Source: Dendrocalamus latiflorus | Lineage: Eukaryota > Streptophyta > Magnoliopsida > Poales > Poaceae | Assembly (NCBI GenBank): GCA_017311315.1 | Contig: CM029658.1 | Coordinates: 34,325,327-34,389,326, forward strand | Length of the DNA stretch: 64,000 nucleotides | Direction of reading: 5' to 3' | In this document: piece after piece, positions 33,600-45,990 of the stretch | Numbering within the stretch: position 1 is the stretch's first letter | Layout: the number at the start of each line of letters is the position of its first letter | Notes under the pieces: model-generated | Database searches by the model: none | What the model was told of the DNA's origin: nothing | Seen by the model: the letters and a program-made list of their open reading frames with translations, nothing else | Made by a program: the position numbers and the translations under genes

Positions 33600-35765
33600 C
33601 TTAATACGTGGCCATGGTCGTAGTCGTAGCACCTGTGGCCATGGTTGTAGCGGTTATGGTCATAGTCGTAGCGCCCGTGGCCATGGTCGTAGCGGTTATG
33701 GTCGACGACTCCTGACCTATGATCACATGCGATGGTCGATGACTCCCGATCTACGATCACGCACGATGGTCAACGTCTTCCGACTTACGACCACGAGGTG
33801 TGGTCGATGTCTTTTGACTTACAACCATGAGGTCCTCAATTTCTTTCGACTTACGACCATGAGCCCTAGTCGAAGGCTCCCGATTTAGGACCACGATCGA
33901 TGGTCAACCACTGTCAATGTACGACCACAAGCGATGGTCGACCGCTCCCGATCTACGATCACGTGTAATGGTCAGCGGCTTCCGACTTACGACCACGAGG
34001 TGTGGTTGAGGGCTTCCGACTTACGATCATGATGTGCGGTTGATGGCTTCTGACTTATGACCACGAGGTGTGGTCGATGTCTGCTGATGTACTACCATGA
34101 GGTGTGGTCGAGGGCTTCTGACTTACGACCATGATGTGTAGTCGATGGCTTTCGACTTACGACCATGAGGTGTGGTCGATGTCTACCGATGTATGACCAC
34201 GAGGTGTCCTCGATGGCTTTTGACGTATGACGATGAGGTGTGGTCGATGCCTCCCAACCTACGACTCCGAGGTGTGGTCAATGTCTGTCGATGTACGACC
34301 ACAAGGTGTCCTCGATGGCTTCCGACATACGACGATGAGGTGTGGTCAATGCATCCCGACCGACGACCCCGAGGTGTGGTTGAGGTCTTCTGACTTACAA
34401 CCGTGATCGATGGTCGATCGCTACCCACTTACGACCACCAGGGATGGTCGCCCGCTCTCAACCTACGATCACGCGTGATAGTTGATGGCTTTCAACTTAC
34501 GACCATGAGGTGTGGTCGATGTCTTCTGACTTATATGACTTATGACCATGTGGTGTGGTCGAGGGCTTCCGACTTATGATTACGAGTGATGGTCGATGAT
34601 TTCTGACTTACGATCACGAGGAATGGTCGATGTATTCTGACATACGACCAAGAGGTGTCCTCGATGGCTTCTGACTTATGACCACGATGTATGCTCGAGG
34701 GCTTCCAACGTGCGACCACGAGGTGTCCTTGATGGCTTTTGACGTACGAGGATGAGATGTGCTTGAGGGCACTCGACCTACGACCACGAGGTGTGGTCGA
34801 TGTCTGCTGACGTACGACCACGACTGAATACTTATGAGGACTAGCGATGGTCGCTCACTCCCGACCTACGATCACACGCGATGGTCTACAGCTTCCGACT
34901 TATGACCGCGAGGTGTGATTGACGGCTTCTGACTTACAACCACGAGGTGTGATTGATGGCTTCTGACTTACAACCATGAGGTGTGGTCGATGTCTTCCGA
35001 CTTATGACCATAAGCGATGGTTGATGTATTCCAACTTACAACCATGAGGTGTGGTCGAGGGCTTCCAATTTACGATCACGAGCGATGGTCGATGTATTCC
35101 GATGTATGACCACAAGGTGTGATTGATGGCTTCTGACATATGACCACCAGGTGTGGTCAATGCCTTCTGACTTCTGGCTAGGAAGTATCATCGATGTCCT
35201 CTGACTTATGACTATGAGGCGTGGTCGAGGTCTTTTAACTTACGACCACAAGCCCAGGTCGAAGGCTCCTGATTTAGGACCACGATTGATGGCCGACCAC
35301 GGCCAACATACGACCACCAGTGTTGGTTGACCACTCTCAACCTACGATCATAGGTGATGATCGATGGCTTCCGACTTACGACCACGAGGTGTGATCTACG
35401 GATTCTGATTAACGACCACGATGTGTGATTGATGGCTTCCGACTTACGACCATGAGGTGTGGTCGATGTCTTCCGACTTACGACCACGTGCGCTAGTCGA
35501 GGTGTTCTAACTTATGATCGTAAGGTGTCCTCGATGACTTCTGACTTATGATCACGAGGTGTGGTTGAGGTCTTCTGACTTATGACCACAAGCCCTGGTC
35601 GAAAGCCCCCGATTTAGGACGACGATCGATGGTCGACCGCTGAATACTTACGATGACTAGTGATGGTTGCCCACTCCCAACCTACGATCATGCACGATAG
35701 TCGACAGCTTCTGACTTACTACCATGAGGTGTGATCGACGGCTTCTTACTTACGACCACGATGCG
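33600..35765. repeat. ~34-bp tandem array with internal dyads (about 2.2 kb)
   Basis: Dozens of units of the form GAGGTGTGGTCGATGTCTAC then CGATGTATGACCAC (34 bp where unbroken). Each unit has TGGTCG near the start and the complement CGACCA near the end, so units and their neighbours can pair. Sequence between the two hexamers varies. Flanking microsatellite-like GTGTGTAAGAGTC repeats occur at 33360-33600. Confidence 0.85.
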
Positions 35766-37450
35766 TGAGATACTTTTGTGTTGTTGCTTTTTTAACATAC
35801 TTTTGTGTTGTTGCTTTGAACAATCCTTATAATTGATTTAACTTTGGTAAGATATGGTTGGTTTAGTTGTATGTTAGCCCAATACAGTACATCAATAGCT
35901 TCCCACGTCATATACCAATAAGGGAATTATGCCTCATGGATGACAGACAAGTTGCATAGAATGCTTCTATTTTCTTAAATGCAAATAATGTCTATTGCAT
36001 ATTGTTGATTGAGTCCATGTTTTATGTACATTAGTCACAACTTATTATTTGTGCGTGTTTGGGATGGACTTATTGTGCGATTTCTGACACGATAGAGACT
36101 TGCGGGTGAACAGAACCATATTTTAGCCGTGACAATGCTGAAGAAGAATAGTCGATATGGTATATGTGCAGCTAATATAAATATTTCATCATCTTACATC
36201 TTATTCATGTTCCTCATCAAATTGATATATTATTGAAAAGGCTGCTTAATGACAATGGGATGTACAAATTTCATCTTTGGACCTCAAGATGGTAGAATAC
36301 AAGAGCTTGAAGGTAAAAAAAACCAAGTAAATAATGTATGCATGCCTTTTATAATTTAAATAATGCTCCCTTCAAACAGAACTACACCAAGTAGTGCTGC
36401 ATGATTTGAATGTAAGGAACTTTATCATGAATGTCGTTGACATAAGGAACGATACACTTGCTAGAATGTTTGGATATTAAATAACATAAGCAATTCACTA
36501 AATTTTTTCATATCTTTTATATGTAATATACAATGGATTTATGATGTTTAACTATTTGTTTTCCATTTTGTAGAGTGTGCTTGCTTTTTCTTTACTTGAC
36601 AAGCTAGAGATGAAGATATGTCTTCCAGAAGGATGATGTATTAGTTTCAGTTTTAAATTCCCGTTAATGTTTCTGTTTATTGCATGATGTCCTATTTATC
36701 AATTGGTTTGTTATTCTCCAAGATGGTTTGATAGTTTTTTATGAATTATGTATACTACAGAAAATTATTGTTTACCACCATTTTTGTACATAGTTGTCGT
36801 ATGTGGTGCTTGTTCTATCATGCTTCACTAATGTGATGCTTGTGTGTGTGTGTATATCACCATCTTTTAATTGGTTGATTCGCTATATGCGTTAAAGGGA
36901 AATATTGTTATTTATGTAAAGTTTAGTGTTCCGTTGTATGTTCTAATTTGATATATTTACGAGTGTGAACATGTATACTTTGCTTGATACATGATGGTGT
37001 AAGATAAAATTGATGTTCAATGTTCAGTTTGAGATCACATTTGATAGTATATATCACATGTGTGAGTTTGACGACAAAGATGACTACCCGGTAATTGGAT
37101 CTGTAAGAATTTTGCTTTAGCTGTTGACTTTTCTAAACATTTCATTTGAGCTTCTACGATGAGTTACTCTGTGCATTTCAAAATTCACATTGTGAATCAA
37201 CTACCTCATGTCCTTATGTTCACATTCCACTCCTATCAATTCTGGAGCTATAATCCTATGAACCATTTGATAACTAGAAAAGCAAGTTTGACATAAGCCC
37301 AGAGCAAAGTTCTCATCAATCAAGGAAATTTGGTGCATTAGCCAAATATGCTAAAAGCAGCATGGCTGAAACTAATTTTACGTTCCCTTGCGACACCAAT
37401 CATTAGATTGTGGTTATCAAAGATGTGATATATGTATGGTACTTATTTTC
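35766..37450. other. Helitron right part, no gene recognised
   Basis: AT-rich with no frame or domain I can support. Leads into the 3' palindrome and CTAG end. Confidence 0.4.
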
Positions 37451-37477
37451 TGTTGCAACACATGGGCATGCAACTAG

Positions 37478-37668
37478 TGCCTAATTATTTAGGGTACAAA
37501 ATACCAATTGGACCTTCATTTTGAGTGCGAATTGGGGAGGATGGAGGTGTTGAGTGGACTAAAATCACTTAGGGTGCAAATATGAATTATTTAACCTAGC
37601 TAATACTTGATAGCGAGATGTCACATCATGATAGTTTATTCTTTACAAATTCATTAAGGAAAACACCC
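37478..37668. repeat. ~300-bp tandem repeat, right part
   Basis: Continues the unit broken by the Helitron: AATTATTTAGGGTACAAAAT, TTGGACCTTCATTTTGAGTG, then the CATTAAGGAAAACACC stretch that marks the next unit. Ends where C-rich LTR-like sequence begins. Confidence 0.75.
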
Positions 37669-38359
37669 CAGTCCCCACGCCCGCATGCGTCAGCGCTGAC
37701 GCCAGACCGCACCCGCCACTACAAGAGATGTGCCATCTTTTGACGTTGTATTTCCGTCATAATTTCTAGGATTTATGTCACTGAACAACGTTTATGACGC
37801 ACGCGTGACGAAAACACCTGCGTCACCGATCAAACGTCTCTAACCACTATCGGTGACGTTTGTGGAATTTGCGTCACAAGCTAATGACATTACGATAAAG
37901 CGTCATTAAGTATAGTGACGTCTGCTTTTCGTCATAGCCCCGTATGCCATGCCACGTAGGACACTGCCACGTAGGATCCAAAACGTCATAAGAGGCTGAC
38001 GTGGCGCATGAAAAAATGTCATTAACCTGATTTTGGTCTGCTAAAGCCCATGTTGTAAGCCAGAGTAAAATGGGCCAAGCCCATGAAAAAACGTCATAAA
38101 ACGAGGTGCTTTTTAGCCCATCTCGGCCCAAATGTTGTACAGCAGATTTATAATCAGCACATTCATAATCACAACTCAACATACATAAACCCATACATAA
38201 CTGAACAACTTTCAAACTCATATATTCACACATCAAGTCTGAATATTATTACATCCATTGTCCATCACAGATGTAGCAGTCTCAAATTTAAAACTTAACT
38301 TGCACAGACCAAGCATTCACAGATTGAAAGCACGACGACAACTAAGCTCAAAACAGGGT

Positions 38360-39604
38360 TCAATTTGAATGAAAACATCTCTGCAAATCATCAAACTCCA
38401 CAAAGCCAGGCCATTTCAGAGATTCTGTTTCAAAAAGAGGAAACCCAGCATCTAACTGATTCCTCCTTATATACCTGAAAGAACATGTTAATATGACAAC
38501 TATATTAGATGAGACCAAGAACCTTAGTAAGCTACAGTATTCAATGAAAACAGCAAAGCTATCCTCAAACCAATTAAAAAAGCATAACTCGTACATAGGA
38601 CTTATCACAGATAACAGTTAATTATATATAGAAAGGCTAAGCAGTAATAGGAGCGCTTATTGACAAGTCACACACAAAGCATTATGCAGAATTTAGGGAA
38701 AATTCTCGTGGCATATGTTCTTACTCGATTGGGGTTGTTCTGCAATTCAACGAGCTAAAATGGTCTGATGCATAAACCGACACAGTAATAAGTGAATCAT
38801 TGTTCTTGTTGTAGAACAAGCTCCGAATCAATTCTAAAGCCATGAGAGATTATGGGCAATTCTAGTTTTGAGAGATGGAAGCAATTCCACACTATATAAA
38901 TGATAGGAATAATTATTAAAGAAGCAATAAGGGTTTGAGTACTGCACCTGTACCATCATCAGCCGCTGCCTTAGATTTGCAGTACGATATAATCAGATCC
39001 TGGTCGCTAGTAATGTAAATATTGTTGGTGCTACAATCTTGAGCTCGCCTCGGAAATTCCATACAGCAACTGTTCTATTTCGGAATGTCAAGAAGAGATT
39101 GTTCTCATACAAAAAAATAAATGCTGATGGGGTCATGAACTTGGTAACACTGACTTCAATCAGTTCAGAACTCCGTACCTTCACAAAGACAAGGAAACTA
39201 TTAGGCTTGCAAGCAGCAAAGATTATGGAAGAAAATACTGTAGCTCATGAACTGTGTCATACATCAAGTATTTGAAGGTTCTCGTCTTCTTGCTTGACAA
39301 GGAGCTTCTCATTGAATTGCTCAATAAAATCAATTTTCTTGTTGCGGTGCAACAAGTGCTTGAAGGATTTCAGTGGCTTTCCATCTTCAATAGATAATGT
39401 CTTCAAAGGAACATAACTCGGTGTTCTATCATAAATCAACAGCATGATTCCTGGGCTGAAAACAGAAATAAGAATTCATAATTTGTCATGGCTGAAATAT
39501 GCGAAAGAAAAGCACAATTTAGGGAAACAATTGCAAACCTAATCTTTACCTACTGGTTGCCTCCTGGAAGTGTTGCGCTCCCCTCCCTTCTTACCAGGTG
39601 CCAT
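38360..39604 (-). pseudogene. Captured beta-propeller-like gene fragment with introns
   Basis: Minus strand. Exon 1 (39604-39550) MAPGKKGGERNTSRRQPV with a donor GTAAAG. Exon 2 (39450-39263) IMLLIYDRTPSYVPLKTLSI and on through LKSFKHLLHRNKKIDFIEQF and KQEDENLQILD; the acceptor is CAG at 39451-39453. Exon 3 (39178 to about 38945) RSSELIEVSVTKF, TFRNRTVAVWNFRGEL, then after an apparent deletion and frame change NNIYITSDQDLIISYCK. A possible further exon (38474-38360) follows TTCTTTCAG and reads YIRRNQLDAGFPLFETESLK to a stop. VWNFRGEL and the alternating strands suggest a WD40-type propeller protein. Introns are retained, so capture was at the DNA level. The frame is broken near 39035. The original gene is not identified. 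Confidence 0.6.
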
Positions 39605-39809
39605 CTCGAAGCGGAGTCAAGGGGCTCGTCGGGGCGACGGGTGCTGTCCGGGCGACGGATCGCGTCGGGGGCGGAAACCCTCGTGAGGGGCTGCGGGGCT
39701 TGGTCCGGGCGGCGCAAGGTGTCGGCGACGGGCGGCCTCGTCGGACGGGGTGGTGGAGGCGGACAGCGTCGGGGCGGAGATGAAACGAAGCAGGTGGACT
39801 GGCTCCGCG

Positions 39810-40130
39810 ACGGAGCCGAAGGGATGGGCGGTGGAGGCGGGGGCGGCGGTGGACGCGGACGGGGGCGGCGCTGGACACGGACGGGGGCGGGGCGGCGGTG
39901 GAGGCGGACGGGGGCGGCGGTGGAGGCGGGGGCGGCGCTGGACGCGGACGGGGGCGGGGCGGCGCTGGACGCGGTGGAGGCGGACGGGGGCGGCGGTGGA
40001 GGCGGTGGACGAGGACGGGGGCGGCGCTGGACGCGGACGGGGGCGGGGCGGCGGTGGAGGCGGTGGAGGCGGACGGGGGCGGCGGTGGAGGCGGGGGCGG
40101 CGCTGGACGCGGACGGGGGCGGGGCGGCGG
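39810..40130. repeat. GC-rich minisatellite
   Basis: Repeats of GGAGGCGGGGGCGGCG and GGACGCGGACGGGGGCGG upstream of exon 1 of the captured gene. The long Gly/Arg-rich plus-strand frames across it are produced by the repeat. Confidence 0.85.
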
Positions 40131-40139
40131 ACTGAGATT

Positions 40140-41029
40140 TTCGATTTAGGGTTGGGGGTACAGTGATGTGAATAGTTGTAGGAGGGTGCGATTCGACTTT
40201 ACTGCCCTTGGTTCCACTGAAGGTAATCCAGAAGTTTCCTGGATAAATTTGTCCTTTCGCCTGAAAAAATTGAGCGGGAGGGAGGTGCCGGCCAAAATCT
40301 CAGCCGCCCAGCGCCCAGTGGGGGTGAAAACGGGTTAGATTCGGTTGGAAAAGAAAACGGGTTATTTTACCATTGCAAAAAAAAAAATAAAACATCAAAT
40401 AGTAGCACTAACGTGAAATCAAACTTGAAGGCATATCGGATTCAGATGGATATTCGGATCCTTTCCCAATTTGATTTCTTGAAGTTTTCTGGAATTTGCA
40501 AATAGGTCCTTTCCCAATTTGATTTCTTCTGTATTAGCCCTCCGGAGCTCCGTTTTCAGCGCGGTTTGATCCGTGACGACGCGAACATCTGTACGGAGCA
40601 GTCCCGAAAGTCCAGAATTGTCGTATATGCACCTCGATCGCGCTGGCCTGCAGAAATAGCACAAAAAATGTAAAATGATCCAAATTGAGCTAAATATATG
40701 CAAATATGACGCATGTCATGGGCCCATGTGTACACGTGGCAGTGGGTCCTGCCAACGTGGCTAATTATCCTTAAAAAAATTCAATTAAAATATTGTGACG
40801 CAAAAATCCATGTCATAGATCTATGACATTTCGACATTGGACATAATGACATACCAAATATCGTCATTACCTCATTCCAGGCTAGCTTTATGACATTTTT
40901 AATGACATATTTTTTTTGTGTCACTAAGCCCAGATGTCACTTTAAATACGTCATAAACCAGATGGTTTAGTGACATTTTCAGCCTTTGTCATGCAAAATA
41001 CGTCACAGATTGGCACATTTCTTGTAGTG
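40140..41029. other. Right non-coding part of CACTA element 3
   Basis: AT-rich, with a short duplication (CCTTTCCCAATTTGATTTCTT at about 40460 and 40508), then the TGACG/CGTCA subterminal array. Confidence 0.5.
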
Positions 41030-41180
41030 CGCACGTGCCACCGATAGACGGGTCCCACTAGTCATAAGCATTGTTCTGTAGACCCCATGAGCTAGTTGAG
41101 CCGAGTCAGCTGCCATGTTAGCCCTAGTGCACACGTGTCTTGCCACCTTAGCAGCTATGTCAGCCTAGTTGTCTAGTCAC

Positions 41181-44125
41181 TGTCGGATCCTGGAACAATA
41201 ACTCCAGGACCCTCTGTGTTAATAGCACTATCCCAGGAAAAGCTAGTGCACACAGGGTCAACAGTGATGCATATCTCACATAACAACCACACTTTATTAT
41301 ATAGCAAGGTGTGGTCTTATGACCAAAGTTACAATAACAGCAAAAGAAGACAGCAAGATAATTATAGCAGCAGCCCATTCAGCCTTCCCATAGGCGAATG
41401 ACTGTAAGACGTGGCCTACTCGCAATCCTCACCATAGTCGTTGAAGGCTTCCTTTGGAAAGAAGTTAGATTGAGCAACGTGAGTACATAAAGTACTCCAC
41501 AAGTTACACCAGGAATTTAACATAATTAATGCATGCATAAAGTGTATCAAGGGAAGGCATAATATGGTTAATTTGCATAAAAGGCAACATTGAAGTGATT
41601 ATCATAAGGTATGAAGAAAAGTTGAATTTGATATAATAATTAGAAACAAGATTTTAATAAAATATTAACGTTAGTGCAGGCTCCAACCTGACACTAACCT
41701 ATCCACAGGTATCCCACCCGGACCATCTTTCCAAAAGATCACCAAATTTTCCATAAACCAGATTTTAACAAACCAAAGTCTAATCTGTGAAAAACCTTAC
41801 TCAGCATGTCCTTGACCGTGGACACGGCTATCCAGGATAGTTTGTTACTCTGCAGAGGTGTACAACTTTACCCACAAGACATGTACTCTCGTTTTACCAC
41901 GCGATTAACACACTACCTTAGGTGTGCGGCCGAGAGTTCATGACAAAGTCTTTACAATGCTTAGTTGTCAACTAGATAACGCCGCCACTAAGGTTTCACC
42001 ACAACATGAATCCGCATGTTGGAGCCCCCTCTTGTGCCATGTGAGACTTCTCGTGGCCTTCGCCACGCCCACATTCAACCTATAGTGAGATCTAGTTGGA
42101 ACTTCACAAATTATTTGGCTAGGTCTATCCCATACCAGACTTGTGGTAGTATGGTGTAACTTTGTAAAAGTAGCTCACAGACTGGTCCTTAACTTGACTT
42201 TGGCCTAACCACAAACCCCTTGTGCCTGGCAATCGACATTGAGTCACCAAACATCAATGCATGCCAGCAAGTACCCACCACCATACCAATGCCTAAGTCT
42301 AAACCATGTTTTTATATTTTGTTTGCAAAATATTTCATAAACATTTTTGACTCACCAATGTTAAGAATACACTTCAAAAGTTTATCATTTTATGCGAAAG
42401 ATTATCCCAACTCATAATTATTCTAAGCATGGCTAAGCAATTCTACAAAATTTCTAGTTACTGCTAATGTAATAACTAGGTTTTATCTAGGGTTGACAAG
42501 GTTTAATGGTATTCAATGTCAAATTTAGCTATACAAAGGATTTAATCATAACTACAATTCAAACTAGAATTGAATAAAATTACGCATGCATAATAATTTA
42601 AAAATCGACATAAATAATTTAAATTAGTTGGTTCAACATGGTCAAGGGTGTAACTTGCCATGCTCAGGGTCCTCGTGAGAGTCAACGAAGTCATTCTCTC
42701 CGAGATCTTTGTAATCTATGCGCGAAGAACCAAACAAATAAAATTCAAAAATTCAAAAAGAGTTGGGTAGTTTAGGATTTTAGAAGAATTTAGAAATTGG
42801 AACGGGTCAAATCGGAGTTAAACTGAGGAAATATAGGCTTCCGGAAGTTCAAAAAGGGAGAAAAAGAAAAAGGCTAATTTTCTGATTTATTTTTATACTG
42901 AAAATTTGATTTATAACGTCAGCAGGTATTTTAGTTTTTGGCGGGGTTATTTTTGAAATAAAAAGCTGACATGGCGGCGCTGGCTGACGTGGCCGCCGTG
43001 GCATGCCACTGGACTGCCACGCGGCTGTCACGTGGCTCGGGGCCGGCTGACGTGGCCGAGTGGACGCGGCGACGCACGGGAGCTGCAAGCTCGCCGGAGC
43101 TCGGGCGCTTGGCGGCGGCCGGCGAGAGGCGGCGAGGAGTCGGTCCTTACCCGGCGTCGGGCTCGGGGATGGCCGGAGGAAGGGCGGCGACAAGAGAGAG
43201 ACGGTGCGAAGGTGACACTCGGGGACGGCGGGGCTCCGGTGGGCGAGGTGCTCGGGTGCGGTGGGGGAAAGGCGGAAGGGGAAGAGGGGATGCAAAAGGA
43301 GGCGCCCCGTGGGTAGGGGTTTATAGGGGAGGGAGGTGGCGCGGCTTGCCGGAAACCCCACGGAGGGGGAGCCGATTCGCCGTGCGAACGCAGGCGGGCA
43401 ACAATAAAGGCCGTGGGGGTGCGGCAGTGAGGGGAAGGCCCGAGGCGGCGGTTTTCAGGGAGCAGGATGGCCGAACGGTGCTCGAGGCACGCATTAATGG
43501 CGGCGGGCGGGAGGTAGAAGATGAAGTGAGGTTGAAGAAAGAGATGACAAGTGGGGCCCACCTGTCGGTGAGAGAACAGGGGAGAGGGAAAGACGGTGTG
43601 GCCGGGGATGAATCTCGGTCGTTGGATATAAATGAAGGGGTAAGTTGTGGCGGACGGCCGGGATTATATCAAGTGGCAGATCGATTTAATTTGGGCGCAA
43701 CATGTATCAGCCCGAGATTAATCCGGATTTAATTTTTTGATTTAACTTTTCAGAAATACCAGAAAATTTCATAAATACTTACAAAATAGTATAATAGTAA
43801 ATAATGTTGAAAAATTCCAAAACTTAATAAAAAAATTCCTGGAGCTATTTTAGACTTGGGAAAAATATTTTTAATTGAAATTTAGCCTTTAATAATTTTT
43901 CAAAATTCCTTTTTGGCCTTTAAAATTGATTTTTAAATCCAGAAAATTCTCAAAAAATTCTATAAAATTCAGGGGAGTTTAGGAAAAACAAAATAAACCC
44001 TTTTGGCTTTAATAAAATATTTAAATTACATTTTCTTACTCTTAGGCTTTGAAATAAAATCCAGATAAATCCAAATAAATCCCAGAAAATCAAATAAAAG
44101 GCAAATAAAATTTTGGGATGTTATA
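41181..44125 (-). mobile_element. Gypsy solo LTR, minus orientation (2945 bp)
   Basis: The minus strand starts TATAACATCCCAAAATTT (TGTAACATCCC mutated) and ends GTTCCAGGATCCGACA. Near-identical 5-bp flanks GTCAC (41176-41180) and GTCAG (44126-44130). A TATA box CCCCTATAAACCCC (minus, near 43317-43329) lies beside a GC-rich block (42960-43560) whose long frames show no domain. Related in sequence to the LTRs at 44131 and 54997 (shared GTCTTGTGGGTAAAGTTGTA and GTGTCC.CGGT..GGACA phrases). No internal region is present. Confidence 0.82.
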
Positions 44126-44130
44126 GTCAG

Positions 44131-45990
44131 TAGCCGCGTCAGCAAGCCCAATCAGCGTACACTGTTCCATGTGTTGGGTTCATGTAGACTTGCTTTTTCA
44201 TGAACCGAGTCTACAACATAGTAGCTTTTCCTATTTCCAGTCTTTTTCTTTATATTAGATTTTCCAAAAGCATGTTTTCCCTCGTCCTAGCTCTGTTTGA
44301 CCCGATTCTTTTTCCTAAATTCATCTAAAATTGCGATCTATCTTTTGGTTCTGGTTTTAAAGTCTTTAGAGTTCATTTGAATTTTATTTGAATTTGTTTT
44401 GTGTTTATTTTGTTTTCTCTTTCGTTAGATCACGCTTTCGAAGGAGCTGAAGCAAGATTTGAAGATCAAGAGCCATTAACTGAGCAAGGCTAAGGCAAGT
44501 CATGTCCTTTGATCATGTTGAACATGGGTTTCAAATATATTATTTATTATTTTATTTTAAATCATCATGCATCGCTATTTTATTACAAACCTTAATATTG
44601 GTAGTTAATGACCTATTTGATTAATTCCTCCCTGATAATTTGAATGCCATGATTCTAATATCACCATAGGATGAGTAATTATCTAGTAATGCAATATTAG
44701 TTGTCACATGGTGTGTTTAATTTGCTTAGCCATGCTTATAGTAACGTTGGGTTATCATCACATGTGATCAATTAATTAATTTTGACTTAGTGATATATTG
44801 GAACGTGGTGGTCAGCCACAGTTACAAAATTTGAGTATCATGACATGGGTAGTGTCATTGGTGTTGGTTATACAAAAATGGTTTTCACCTAGGCGAATGA
44901 TCGTGTAGTAAAGAGGGTGTAGTTTACACATTGAGATGTGGATGTTTCGCCTAGGTAATACTTAAGGACTTAACTTTGTGCGCCATTGATCCGAGTCTTA
45001 CTGTACAACCACATGTCTAGTATGAGATGGACCTGGCTGATTAATTTTGTGATATTTCAATTTCAATTCCACTATTGTAATGAACATGGTTGCTGATTGC
45101 TATGAGATGCAAGGGGGGTGTGAGGCAAAACCCTAGCGAGCGGAATTGGGTTGGGATTGAGCGTTGTAAAGGCCTTGTCATGATCTCTCCGCCACACACC
45201 AAAGGAAGTGTGTTAATCTAGTGGCAATATGAGATGATCATGTCTTGTGGGTAAAGTTGTATAACCTCTGTAGAGTGTAAAACTATTCGAATAGTCGTGT
45301 CCCCGGTTATGGACAATGCTCGATGATTTCACACAAAGGGTAGAGTTTTCATAAAAGTCTAGATGGGTTAACTTGGGAAATGAATGGTTGATTCACTGGT
45401 GGTTCATTGGAGTGAATAGTCAGTTCACTTGTTGTTGCTCTTAATTCCTTTGATTATTTACTTATTAATCATTTTCAAAGTTTTGCTTTTAATCTATTTA
45501 TTGTATTTACTTTAACTTGTTGCTTTACGCAAATTAACGCTTCAGCCATCTATTGGTAAGCCTTGCATACTATATTGCATCTTTGTTACAAGCGACTTGC
45601 TGAGTACTCTATGTATTCATGGCTATATCCACATTTGTTCAGCTAAGGAAGAAGGACCGGATTAGCAGGAGGTACTAGAAGGAGGATAATTTGACAACTT
45701 CGTAGGTTAGGACTTCACTTCCCAGTCGGTTGCCTGTGGGCATGTCGAGTGGCTACTTCCTTATTTCTTGTTTTTCCGCTGCTAGTTTCTTTTAAGCCTT
45801 TCAAGCTATTATCTGTAAGATTGGCCATAAGGTCGCAATTTTGATAATTATTAATAATATTTGAGTCTTTTCTTAGTGAATCGTGATATGGTCGATATTT
45901 CATCTTTGTTTATACTGTGTGCACTAGCATGATCCTAGACTGGTGCAGAATACACAAGAGAGTCCGGATTTGCATATTAGGGTCTTGACA
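44131..45990 (+). repeat. Truncated gypsy LTR, plus orientation
   Basis: Collinear with 56015-57922 of the solo LTR in the large CACTA, ending GGGTCTTGACA. Its earlier part appears at 41033-41180 and 37669-37716, split by the solo LTR and by CACTA element 3. The first ~1 kb of the LTR is missing at the junction with the ~300-bp repeats. Confidence 0.75.

Larger units (their letters stand above)
29459..37477 (+). mobile_element. Non-autonomous Helitron (8019 bp)
   Basis: Starts TCTCTATCTCTACTATTATA and ends GGGCATGCAACTAG, the TC...CTAG termini of Helitrons, with a short palindrome TGTTGCAACA at 37451-37460 just inside the 3' end. It sits between A (29458) and T (37478), and removing it restores the ~300-bp repeat unit exactly (GTCGTATGTA + TGCCTAATTATT against GTTGTACATATGCCTAATTATT). 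No Rep/helicase domain is seen, so it is non-autonomous. Cargo: a TATA-bearing LTR-like region, Pro/Ser-rich gene-like fragments and a long TGGTCG array. Confidence 0.85.
37717..41029 (-). mobile_element. CACTA element 3 with captured gene (3313 bp)
   Basis: Terminal inverted repeats CACTACAAGAGATGTGCCA and (reverse) CACTACAAGAAATGTGCCA; perfect 3-bp target duplication CGC (37714-37716, 41030-41032). Subterminal regions (37740-38100, 40790-41010) carry many TGACG/CGTCA motifs. This is a different family from the GTCTGTGAT elements. No transposase; the interior holds a minus-strand multi-exon gene fragment. The orientation given is that of the cargo. Confidence 0.9.

Noticed and set aside
33600..35765. 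Regular ~34-bp repeats that might suggest a CRISPR array
   Set aside because: Both halves of each unit drift and there is no constant repeat with unique spacers; the context is a plant Helitron. It is a degenerate tandem array.
39488..40166. 215-aa and 138-aa Gly/Arg-rich frames
   Set aside because: Produced by a GGAGGCGGGGGCGG minisatellite; stops are absent only because the repeat lacks A and T.
42849..43732. Long frames of 253, 177 and 170 aa on both strands
   Set aside because: GC-rich block of a solo LTR next to its TATA box, equivalent to the one in gypsy A; no conserved domain.
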